Assembly (NCBI GenBank): GCA_036268995.1
Contig: DATATB010000086.1
Location: forward strand, 1-12,701
Length of the DNA: 12,701 nucleotides
DNA from: DATATB01 sp036268995
GTDB taxonomy: Bacteria > Planctomycetota > Planctomycetia > Pirellulales > PNKZ01
Reading direction: 5' to 3'
Below are positions 6,738 to 12,701 of this stretch, piece by piece. The first letter of the stretch is position 1; each line of letters begins with the position of its first letter. Below the pieces are notes generated by a model, which saw only the letters and a program-made list of their open reading frames with translations, was not told the DNA's origin and did not search any database. The position numbers and the translations under genes are program-made.

Positions 6738-7526
6738 ATGAACGTCATTGTGATGGCCGCGGGTGTGGGATCTCGGCTCAACGGCATTGCCGGCAACAAG
6801 CCCAAGTGCCTGATCACGGCGGGCGGCGAAACCTTGATTCGCCGCAACGTCGACCTGTGCCGGAGCCGCGGTTTGCGCCGCATCGCGGTCGTCACCGGCT
6901 ACCGCTCGGAACTGATCGAAGCCGAGCTCGGCGGCCTGGCACGCCTGTACCACAACCCGTTTTATTCGATTACCAACAGCCTGGCCTCGCTCTGGTTTGC
7001 CCGCGACGAGCTGGAAGGCGACGTGCTGTTGATGAACGGCGACTTGTTCTTCGAGCCGCAAGTGCTGGACATGGCGATCGCGCAGACGCGGTCGGTCGTC
7101 ATGCTGTCGGACAGCACGCGTCGGCACACGGCCGACTATCGATTTGGTTTTTCCGGCGACCGCATCTGCCGGCACGGCAAGACGCTGTCGCTGGCCGAGA
7201 CGGACGCCGAGCACGTCGGCATCGTGCGCGTCGATCGGAGTTTCATCGGGCAGTTTCGCGATCGAATGAGCCAACTGCTGGCCGCCCAGCGATTCAATGA
7301 CTGGTGGGAGGACGTGCTCTATTCGTACATCCCCCAGGGCGAACCGATCTATCACCACGACGTGGCCGGCAGCTTTTGGACCGAGATCGACAACCAGGCC
7401 GATTACGATCGGCTGCGCAACTGGGTCGGTGGCGCCGTGGTCCACGTCTTGCCGCCCGCGCTCGAGCCGCAACCGCTCGCTGCGCCGCTGATCGACCCCC
7501 TCAGCCGATCACGAATGGTTTCCTAG
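6738..7526 (+). CDS. LicC/PntC-like nucleotidyltransferase
   Basis: Sugar/choline-phosphate type nucleotidyltransferase (GT-A-like NTP_transferase fold) that activates a small phosphate or phosphonate with CTP or another NTP; cytosolic. Of 262 residues, the first about 230 form the domain: MAAGVGSRL (6-14, nucleotide loop), KPKCL (21-25), VVTGYR (51-56), NPFYSITNSLASLWFARDEL (73-92), NGD (100-102, metal) and FWTEIDNQADYDR (213-225, second metal Asp D218). The NPFY..TN.L.SLW.A stretch is characteristic of choline-phosphate and 2-aminoethylphosphonate cytidylyltransferases, and less like sugar-1-phosphate enzymes. A CTP:inositol-1-phosphate cytidylyltransferase is an alternative, given the synthase upstream. 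The ATG at 6738 has GAGAGAA (6727-6733) before it; a GTG directly upstream is also possible. The last 30 residues are Pro/Ala/Leu-rich and unconserved. LicD downstream is a natural user of its product. Confidence 0.88.
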   Translation: MNVIVMAAGVGSRLNGIAGNKPKCLITAGGETLIRRNVDLCRSRGLRRIAVVTGYRSELIEAELGGLARLYHNPFYSITNSLASLWFARDELEGDVLLMNGDLFFEPQVLDMAIAQTRSVVMLSDSTRRHTADYRFGFSGDRICRHGKTLSLAETDAEHVGIVRVDRSFIGQFRDRMSQLLAAQRFNDWWEDVLYSYIPQGEPIYHHDVAGSFWTEIDNQADYDRLRNWVGGAVVHVLPPALEPQPLAAPLIDPLSRSRMVS

Positions 7527-7625
7527 GATCGATCGAAAAAGAACTTCCAGTTTTTTTCGACCGCTCACCCTGCCCTCTCCCGCAAGGGGAGAGGGAGCGC
7601 GGAGAAGTTCTTTTTCGGTCGATCC
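7526..7625. repeat. 100-base element with 22-base inverted termini, between convergent genes
   Basis: The 22-base arms at 7526-7547 and 7604-7625 are inverted complements with one G:T-type mismatch. They begin at the last base of one stop codon and end next to the stop of the opposing gene. Inside is a second hairpin, CCCTCTCCC (7573-7581) with GGGAGAGGG (7587-7595). A-rich and T-rich tracts (GAAAAAG / CTTTTTC within the arms and a T7 run at 7551-7557) would give U-tracts on either strand, so this likely serves as a bidirectional terminator. It also has the shape of a small mobile palindromic unit. Confidence 0.8.
7573..7595. terminator. Nested hairpin, putative bidirectional terminator
   Basis: A 9-bp GC-rich stem with a 5-base loop (GCAAG) lies between the ends of two converging genes. 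For the rightward transcript the T-rich stretch CTTTTTC follows at 7610-7616; for the leftward transcript the tracts to its left play this role. The CTCACCC/CCCTCTCCC wording also resembles the complement of 129-153, suggesting a dispersed element. Confidence 0.55.
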
Positions 7626-8663
7626 TCAGTTGATTGCCGCGGCCGGTTCGGCTGGCGAAGCATGCCGGCGGTCGGCCAGCGAAATCGCCGTAAACAGCGC
7701 GGCGTTCAGCAGCTTTTGCAGCGCGCTGGTCATCAACAGCATGGCGGCCAGCGGGGCCGCGGGAATTCCCAACTGCTCGGCCAGCGTCACCCCCGCCCCG
7801 ACAAACAGCAGATCGTTCGAAGGCAGCAACGGAATCCAATTGACCAGGTTCCGCAATGCCACGAGCGTCAGCCAACTCGTCAGCGGCACGTCCGGCAAAA
7901 CTACGGCCCATTGCCCCATCGCCACGAGCGTCAACAGCACGAGCCGCGCCAGATAGATGGCCACAACCGCGGCCATGCGTCGGGTCGGCATCGCCAGAAT
8001 TTTGCGATGCAGTGCCAGGCCGACCGCGACGAGCGCGGCCACGACCGCCAGGCCGGCCACGAGCAGGGTCCGCTCCGTTGGGTTCAGCGGCAAAGCGGGC
8101 GATATTTGGCCCGTGAGCACGAGCAATCCGGGCAGCGACAAGGTCACACTCGTGTCGCAAATCCACGACAGGATCGCGTTGTCTTTGATCGTGCGCAGGA
8201 CCGTCAACCGCGAGAGGCCCAGCCGCTTTTCGGCCCACACGTACAGATACACCTCGCCAAGGTTGCCCAGCACGTCGTTGTTGTAGACGCACATCTTGAA
8301 CAGCGCGGCCAGGCCTTCGCGGAAGCGAAACGTCCAGCTCAGGCGATAGGCGAGCGTATAAAACAGCGGCTGCTGGCAAAACAGCACCACCAGCGCCACG
8401 TAGAACAGCGGCTCGCTGGGCAGGCTATGCCAGATCTGGCCCCAGCCAATGCCGCGGAGTTGATACCACAGCAGCGCGACAATGCCGGCGAACAACAATC
8501 GCCGCCCCCAGGCGGTCACGCGCACACCCGTGGGCGAACGCAGGAAAGCGGCCCCGTGGGCGCGAAATACCTGCAGCTTGTCGCGGACGTTGGACACGCT
8601 CGAAAACACCCGTGCGGCTGTGGTGACCGATGGACCCGGCGGCTGGATTTCGCGGCCGGCCAA
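7626..8663 (-). CDS. LPG-synthase-type membrane protein (flippase-like, PF03706)
   Basis: Integral membrane protein of the lysylphosphatidylglycerol synthase transmembrane / YbhN family, the fold of the MprF flippase domain and of proteins that move or modify lipid-linked sugars. In 345 residues there are about seven or eight hydrophobic segments (near 55-70, 85-103, 167-184, 199-218, 231-253, 261-281, 303-330). The family's cytoplasmic signature is recognisable as VLGNLGEVYLYVWAEKRLG (131-149), and a second loop, LLPSNDLLFVGAGVTLAEQLG, corresponds to the usual PxPGGxGxxE region. There is no soluble MprF catalytic domain. The start is unsure: an in-frame TAA lies 36 bases upstream of the TTG at 8663 and no ATG is nearby; GTG at 8597 is an alternative. 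It runs against the flanking glycan genes, converging with the nucleotidyltransferase and diverging from the GT-A gene. A flippase role is inferred from family and neighbours. Confidence 0.8.
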   Translation of the reverse strand: MAGREIQPPGPSVTTAARVFSSVSNVRDKLQVFRAHGAAFLRSPTGVRVTAWGRRLLFAGIVALLWYQLRGIGWGQIWHSLPSEPLFYVALVVLFCQQPLFYTLAYRLSWTFRFREGLAALFKMCVYNNDVLGNLGEVYLYVWAEKRLGLSRLTVLRTIKDNAILSWICDTSVTLSLPGLLVLTGQISPALPLNPTERTLLVAGLAVVAALVAVGLALHRKILAMPTRRMAAVVAIYLARLVLLTLVAMGQWAVVLPDVPLTSWLTLVALRNLVNWIPLLPSNDLLFVGAGVTLAEQLGIPAAPLAAMLLMTSALQKLLNAALFTAISLADRRHASPAEPAAAIN

Positions 8664-8791
8664 CGCGCTTTGAAAGGCTTGCAGTGTACAAACTTATCGC
8701 CACGACGTGCAGCCTCGGCAGCTATCAATACCCCGAAACCGCTCGTGGGGGAAGCCGAGTGCCCGGAATCGACGCACGGGGCGATCGGCAG

Positions 8792-8811
8792 CGGAATTCG
8801 TGAGAATTCCG
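8792..8811. repeat. 20-base palindrome
   Basis: CGGAATTC, loop GTGA, GAATTCCG: an 8-bp perfect stem in the 284-base divergent spacer between the membrane protein and the GT-A gene. It may be a regulator site or another copy of a dispersed repeat. No further copy is seen in this window. Confidence 0.6.
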
Positions 8812-8907
8812 ACGCGTCGCTGCTGGGTCCTGCCTCGGAAGCCTCACGACTTCCGCTACGAGCCGCCAACAGTCGGAACCGGGCTCACGCTGAATGCGGA
8901 CTTGCGC

Positions 8908-8913
8908 TATAAT
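8908..8913 (+). promoter_or_regulatory. Candidate -10 element of the GT-A / LicD unit
   Basis: A perfect TATAAT with a C-rich -35 region that does not resemble TTGACA (TCACGC at 17-base spacing). If used, transcription starts near 8920, which rules out the ATG at 8894 and supports the GTG at 8948 as start codon. Confidence 0.4.
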
Positions 8914-8947
8914 CCGGGCGTCACAATATCCCCCGGAATCGAATGGC

Positions 8948-9874
8948 GTGAGCCTGTTTTCTTCGCTGCCAGAACCCTATGGCCGCTATGCCGCCGAGCA
9001 TCTGACGCGGCTGCCGTTGCTGGCCGCGCGCTATCTGCGGATGTGCGCCGCGCCGCTGCGCGCGCGGGCTGCCGCGCCCAAGGTCCCGCTCGCCCGCCCG
9101 CGGGTCGTGATTTCTCTGACCACGATGCCGAGCCGGATCGGGCGGATTCGGCCGGTGCTCAACTCCTTGCTCGATCAGGACCGGCCGGCCGACGAAGTGC
9201 TGCTAGCGGTGCCGTCCGAGTCCCTTCGCGAACGTTGCCCATACCGTGTGCCCGACTTTTTGCGGGGCAATTCGGCCGTGACCGTGCTGGATTGCGGCCG
9301 CGACTGGGGGCCCGCGACCAAACTGATTCCGGCCGTACTACGCGAGCAGCCCGACACGCTGATCATCGCCGTGGATGACGACAATATTTATCCGCGCGAC
9401 ATGGTCTCGACGTTTCTGCGTTGGCACCGGGAGTATCCCGACACGGCCTTGGGCTATCGCGGCTGGGAGCTGCCGCCGTCGTTGGACTGGGCGGCAGCGC
9501 CAACCCTGTACGCCACCAGCCTGCCGGGCTGCCGTCGCGTCGACGTGGTGACCGGCACCTGGGGCATTCTCGTGCAGCCGCGGTTCTTTGATCCCCAGTT
9601 GACCGACTACTCGGACTATCCGCGCGACGCCTTTTTTGTCGATGACATCTGGTTCAACGGCCATTTGGCGCGGCGCGACGTACCACGGATCGTGATTCCA
9701 GCCCTGTTTCCGCCGCTGCCCACGCGCTCGTCGTGGATCAACGGCCTGTGTTTCGTCGAAAACGCCGACTCCACGCGCAACAACAAGGTGATTCGCGCCT
9801 TTGAGCCGCACTGGATGTGCCGTCGCGCGGCGGCCGCCCAATCGCGGGGCACCCCACAGCGACAGACTGCTTGA
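8948..9874 (+). CDS. Putative GT-A-fold glycosyltransferase
   Basis: Likely nucleotide-sugar-dependent glycosyltransferase of GT-A type; I do not recognise a named family member. The 308-residue protein has RPRVVISLTTMPSRIGRIRPVLNSLLDQ (51-77, first Rossmann strand and helix), WGPATKLIP (120-128), the metal-binding AVDDDNIYPRDM (141-152), GTWGILV (203-209), and a second acidic site, FFVDDIWFNGHL (229-240), that could hold the catalytic base. The N-terminal about 50 residues carry Arg/Leu-rich amphipathic sequence that could lie on the membrane; there is no clear signal peptide. GTG at 8948 is chosen because the in-frame ATG at 8894 lies upstream of the TATAAT. A two-codon frame, ATG-GCG-TGA (8943-8951), overlaps this GTG. 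It is followed 29 bases later by licD, so the two are probably co-transcribed. Confidence 0.75.
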   Translation: MSLFSSLPEPYGRYAAEHLTRLPLLAARYLRMCAAPLRARAAAPKVPLARPRVVISLTTMPSRIGRIRPVLNSLLDQDRPADEVLLAVPSESLRERCPYRVPDFLRGNSAVTVLDCGRDWGPATKLIPAVLREQPDTLIIAVDDDNIYPRDMVSTFLRWHREYPDTALGYRGWELPPSLDWAAAPTLYATSLPGCRRVDVVTGTWGILVQPRFFDPQLTDYSDYPRDAFFVDDIWFNGHLARRDVPRIVIPALFPPLPTRSSWINGLCFVENADSTRNNKVIRAFEPHWMCRRAAAAQSRGTPQRQTA

Positions 9875-9903
9875 ACTTTTCAGCCGCTGCCGAGAATGAC
9901 GTG

Positions 9904-10629
9904 ATGGTTCCCCTGGTTGTATTCGTCGTGGTGGCGGCTGTCTGCGGCATTGCCATCGAGCTGCGTTGGCAGCAGCGCATCCACTACCAGACGCTGTTCG
10001 GCCGGTCGCTGGTGCCCGAGGCCGTCAAGCAACGATTGTTCGAGCTACTCAAAGAACTCGACAAAGTCTTTTCGGCCAACGACATTCCGTACTGGCTCGA
10101 CTGGGGAACCCTGCTGGGCGCGTACCGCCATCATGGCTTCATTCCGTGGGACGACGACTTGGACGTGACCATCTGTCACGACGACCACGCCCGTGCCTTG
10201 GCGCTGCGAGATCAGTTTCCGCCCGGGGTGGAGCTGATCGAGATTTCGCAGTTCTGGTCGTGCGACAAGCTCATCCCCGGGCTGGCGCGCTTGTGGCCCT
10301 GCAAGACTTTTTTGCGGCTGCTCGATCATCGCACGAATCTGTACGTCGATATTTTTGAGATGGAAAAGCGGCCCAGCGGCCGGCTGCACATGTTGCCGCT
10401 GTCGCGCCTCCATTGCCCAAAAAACCATCAGGGCCGGCAGTTGATGGTCGATTCGGCCGAAGTCTTTCCGCTCGAAAAGGTGCATTTCGAAGCCGGATCG
10501 TTTCCGGCTCCCCACAACACGCGGGCCTATCTGCATCGCCTGTTCGGACGCGATCTCTCGCCAGATCGCGTGCTCGATCCCGCCAAAGGCAAGTACGTCA
10601 AGAAACCGCGCCGAGCCTCGACCGGTTGA
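9904..10629 (+). CDS. LicD/fukutin-family phosphotransferase, membrane-anchored
   Basis: Member of the LicD (nucleotidyltransferase-fold) family, whose bacterial members move phosphocholine or a similar group from a CDP carrier onto a glycan, and whose eukaryotic relatives include fukutin and FKRP. In 241 residues: an N-terminal membrane anchor (VPLVVFVVVAAVCGIAI, 2-18), then the hallmark WLDWGTLLGAYRHHGFIPWDDDLDV (64-88) with the metal-binding DDDLD, VDIF (148-151), and the C-terminal PAPHNTRAYLHRLFG (201-215). The single anchor is unusual compared with soluble LicD and recalls the type II topology of fukutin. Start: GTG at 9901 or ATG at 9904, after GAGAATG at 9893-9899; I use the ATG. It is probably in an operon with the GT-A gene. 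The nucleotidyltransferase at 6738-7526 is the obvious source of its activated donor. Donor identity (choline, aminoethylphosphonate, inositol or other) cannot be told. Confidence 0.9.
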   Translation: MVPLVVFVVVAAVCGIAIELRWQQRIHYQTLFGRSLVPEAVKQRLFELLKELDKVFSANDIPYWLDWGTLLGAYRHHGFIPWDDDLDVTICHDDHARALALRDQFPPGVELIEISQFWSCDKLIPGLARLWPCKTFLRLLDHRTNLYVDIFEMEKRPSGRLHMLPLSRLHCPKNHQGRQLMVDSAEVFPLEKVHFEAGSFPAPHNTRAYLHRLFGRDLSPDRVLDPAKGKYVKKPRRASTG

Positions 10630-11083
10630 TGGCAAGCTGGTGCGATCGAACGGCTTGCGTAGATGGCACGACACAGAGTTTTCCGTAGCCCAGTCCCTTC
10701 TAGGGCTGGGTTTGCGAATGGCGACCGGTCCCCCTACCCGTCCCATTCCGATGCGGCCTCCGGCCGCATCGGAATGGGACGGCGGTTTGCGCCGCCCGTA
10801 TGGTCCCAGCCCTAAAGGGACTGGGCTACGGAAACGCGTGCTGGCTGCGGCTGTCACTTCACTGCCAGCACTTCTGTCGCAGCGAGCAGGCAAATCGGAG
10901 CGAAACCCGGGCGTACCCCACCCATATAAGCGGTAGGGGTTTTACAGGGTGTAACGGTGGCAGCGATTGTAGTTGCTGTAGCGTCGCGACTCGGCCGATC
11001 GCTCCGACTATGCCGAAAATGAGGGAATGACGGATCATGACCGTCCGTGTGGATTTCCCGGCTTTTTCGGCTCGGTGGACGCG
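10630..11083. other. Intergenic region with nested palindromes before the TolC-like gene
   Basis: No credible gene. The left part is the nested palindrome described separately. The right part (about 10900-11080) includes TTTACA at 10941-10946, without a good -10 at the right distance, and a short inverted repeat GACGG/CCGTC around 11030-11046. I could not identify a convincing promoter for the TolC-like gene. Confidence 0.6.
10681..10833. repeat. 153-base nested palindromic element
   Basis: The outer arms 10681-10710 and 10805-10833 are inverted complements over 29 bases, with one extra C in the left arm. Near the centre is a perfect 20-bp stem with a three-base loop (10739-10758 and 10762-10781), and a third small hairpin, GGCGG/CCGCC, at 10781-10796. 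It starts 52 bases after the licD stop. It may end transcription, but it lacks T-runs and the design is more that of a REP/BIME-like or MITE-like element. There is no coding capacity. Confidence 0.85.
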
Positions 11084-12701
11084 ATGGTTCACGGTGCGTT
11101 TTGGCGATGCGCGCTCCGCTGCCTGTTAGGGGCATGTGGCGTGCTCGCTGTTGCGCCCCACTTGCCCGCTGATCCGCCCGACAATCCGGCGGCCGGGCAG
11201 CCCGTCTTGCAGGCCGCGATTCCTGCGCGTGCCGCCAATCCACCACTGCCTCCGCCACAGTCCTGGCGAAAGCACTCGGCTGCCCAAGGGGCCCGAATCC
11301 AAATGGCACAGCCGGTCACGCGCCCGGAAGCTTTGCCTGAGCCCGCCGCCGACGGTTTGCCCGACGGCTTTGTTCCCTGGTGGCAGCAGCAGATGAACCA
11401 GCAACTGAAGGACCTGTCCAATCCGCTGGAAATGACGCTCGACAACGCCGTGGTCGGCACGCTGATGCATTCGCCGCAGGTGCGGGTGCTGGCCGATTCG
11501 CCCATCATCCGCCGCAGCACGATCATGCAGGCCCAAGGCAAGTTCGACCTGCACTCGTTTGCCGAAACCAAGTTCGTCAACACCAGCGACCCCGTCGGCA
11601 GCACGCTCACCACCGGCGGCGCCAACCGCTTCTTGGATCAAAACGTGTACGCATCGGCGGGCGTCCGGCAGCAGACCGCGACCGGCGCGCAGGTCGAAAT
11701 GTCGCAACGCATCGGCTATCAGCAGAACAATTCGATTTACTTCTCTCCCAACGATCAGGGCACTTCGCGGCTGACGCTCACCCTGACCCAGCCACTGCTC
11801 AATGGCCGCGGCCGGGCCTACAACAACAGCATGATCATGCTGGCGAAGATCGACACCTCGATCGCCAGCGATCAGCTCTCGCGCGATCTGCAAGCGCTGC
11901 TGGTCGAGCTGCACCAGACCTATTGGGATCTCTATCAGCAGCGGGCCGTGCTGCTGCAAAAGCGCCGCTTGTACGAAGCGGCCATCGGCATTCGCGACCA
12001 TCTGCAAGGCCGCAAAGACGTCGACGTGGTCCGTAGCCAGCTCGTGCGGGCAGAAGCCGCCGTGGCCAATCGCGAAGCGGCCACCATTCGCTACCGCTCG
12101 CAAATCCGCAACGCCGAAGCCCGGCTGCGGGCCCTGGTGAACGACCCGACGATTCTGTCCGATCAGATCGAACTGGTGCCGGCCCAAGTGCCTAACCAGG
12201 CGTACGTACACATCGACTTGCAGCAATCGTTGATTAGCGCGCTGGAAGGTCGGCCCGAGGTCACGCAAGCCGGCAAGCAAGTCCGGGCCGCGAGCCTCCG
12301 CATGGACATGTCGAAAAACGAATTGTTGCCGGTCCTCAACCTGGTGCTGGGCACTTATGTGTATGGCTTGGTGGGCCAAGGCGACATCGCCCAAGCCTAC
12401 GGCAACCAATTCAGCGTCGGCCGGCCCACGTATTCGGGCGGTTTCACGTTCGACGTGCCGTACAACAACTACGCCGCCCGGGGCCGCCTGCAACAGCGCA
12501 AAGTCGAGGTCCGGCAACTCTGCAATCAGTTGCAGGCCACGATGAACAAGATTCGCGCCGAAGTGGAAATCGCCGTCCGCGAAGTGGATACCACCTACCG
12601 CGAAATGGCCAGCAAGTATCGCGCAATGGTGGCCGGGCAGGCCGAAATCGACTACCTCACCGAGCGCTGGCAATTGCTGCCCGGCGACCAGCAAGTGGCC
12701 G
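11084..12701 (+). CDS. TolC-family outer-membrane protein (3' end beyond window)
   Basis: Outer-membrane channel component of a tripartite efflux or type I secretion system; 539 codons are visible and no stop is reached. An N-terminal export signal is followed by a Pro/Ala-rich linker (about 25-95), then the channel domain from about residue 104: LEMTLDNAVVGTLMHSPQV begins the helical repeat, a beta-rich segment with GSTLTTGGANRF..YASAGVRQQT and LTLTQPLLNGRGRAYN resembles the membrane barrel, and long helices with many Gln, Arg and Ala (LLVELHQTYWDLYQQRAVLLQKRRLYEAA) are typical of TolC. The signal (MVHGAFWRCALRCLLGACG) could be a lipoprotein signal with LGA-C18 as lipobox, or a standard one cut after AVA. 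Start ATG at 11084 is preceded by GGTGGA (11074-11079); ATG at 11027 would put 19 residues before the signal. Its separate spacer suggests it is independent of the glycan genes. Confidence 0.88.
   Translation, partial: MVHGAFWRCALRCLLGACGVLAVAPHLPADPPDNPAAGQPVLQAAIPARAANPPLPPPQSWRKHSAAQGARIQMAQPVTRPEALPEPAADGLPDGFVPWWQQQMNQQLKDLSNPLEMTLDNAVVGTLMHSPQVRVLADSPIIRRSTIMQAQGKFDLHSFAETKFVNTSDPVGSTLTTGGANRFLDQNVYASAGVRQQTATGAQVEMSQRIGYQQNNSIYFSPNDQGTSRLTLTLTQPLLNGRGRAYNNSMIMLAKIDTSIASDQLSRDLQALLVELHQTYWDLYQQRAVLLQKRRLYEAAIGIRDHLQGRKDVDVVRSQLVRAEAAVANREAATIRYRSQIRNAEARLRALVNDPTILSDQIELVPAQVPNQAYVHIDLQQSLISALEGRPEVTQAGKQVRAASLRMDMSKNELLPVLNLVLGTYVYGLVGQGDIAQAYGNQFSVGRPTYSGGFTFDVPYNNYAARGRLQQRKVEVRQLCNQLQATMNKIRAEVEIAVREVDTTYREMASKYRAMVAGQAEIDYLTERWQLLPGDQQVA

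Noticed and set aside
7526..7625. Insertion sequence with transposase
   Set aside because: Inverted ends are present but only about 56 bases lie between them, with no coding capacity; at most a non-autonomous element.
7662..8912. 416-codon rightward open frame opposite the membrane protein gene
   Set aside because: Gln/Arg/His-rich complement of a hydrophobic protein; the minus-strand product has membrane segments and the family signature.
11126..12694. 522-codon leftward open frame opposite the TolC-like gene
   Set aside because: The plus-strand frame has an export signal and TolC domain features; the opposite frame is a His/Gln/Asp/Arg-rich shadow.

Overview
The window looks like a chromosomal segment of a high-GC Gram-negative bacterium, most likely a planctomycete (Pirellulales-like). 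The basis is the mix of families (an LptF/LptG permease, a TolC-type outer-membrane protein and a GKDFKTGQT-type inositol-phosphate synthase), the weak or absent Shine-Dalgarno sites, several non-ATG starts, and spacers full of GC-rich palindromes. The assignment is inferred from style; no rRNA or other phylogenetic marker is present.

Layout. Bases 1-477 hold no credible gene, only direct repeats and hairpins. A leftward LptF/LptG-family permease (478-1623) follows. A 315-base divergent spacer carries a good sigma70-like promoter that fires rightward into a myo-inositol-phosphate synthase gene (1939-3264). Behind it lie a GT4 glycosyltransferase (about 3343-4485) and a NodB-type polysaccharide deacetylase (4482-5177), these two overlapping by four bases. 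A 425-base spacer with hairpins and a possible promoter precedes a tight pair, a class V PLP aminotransferase (5603-6727) and a LicC/PntC-like nucleotidyltransferase (6738-7526). A 100-base element with long inverted repeats fills the gap to a convergent membrane protein of the LPG-synthase/flippase type (7626-8663, minus). Divergent from that gene are a GT-A-fold glycosyltransferase (8948-9874) and a membrane-anchored LicD-family phosphotransferase (9904-10629). A 454-base palindrome-rich spacer separates them from the start of a TolC-like gene (11084 onward), cut by the window end.

How the genes may work together. The synthase would supply inositol phosphate, the GT4 and GT-A enzymes would add sugars, and the NodB protein would de-N-acetylate a sugar. 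The aminotransferase/nucleotidyltransferase pair would make a CDP- (or other NDP-) activated small head group, LicD would place that group on the glycan as a phosphodiester or phosphonate, and the multi-spanning membrane protein could move a lipid-linked intermediate. This points to a cell-surface glycan or glycolipid carrying an inositol and/or amino-alcohol-phosphate or aminophosphonate group. Each enzyme family is well supported. The combined pathway, the nature of the head group and any resemblance to GPI-anchor assembly are hypotheses. LptF/G and TolC are envelope genes that may simply be neighbours.
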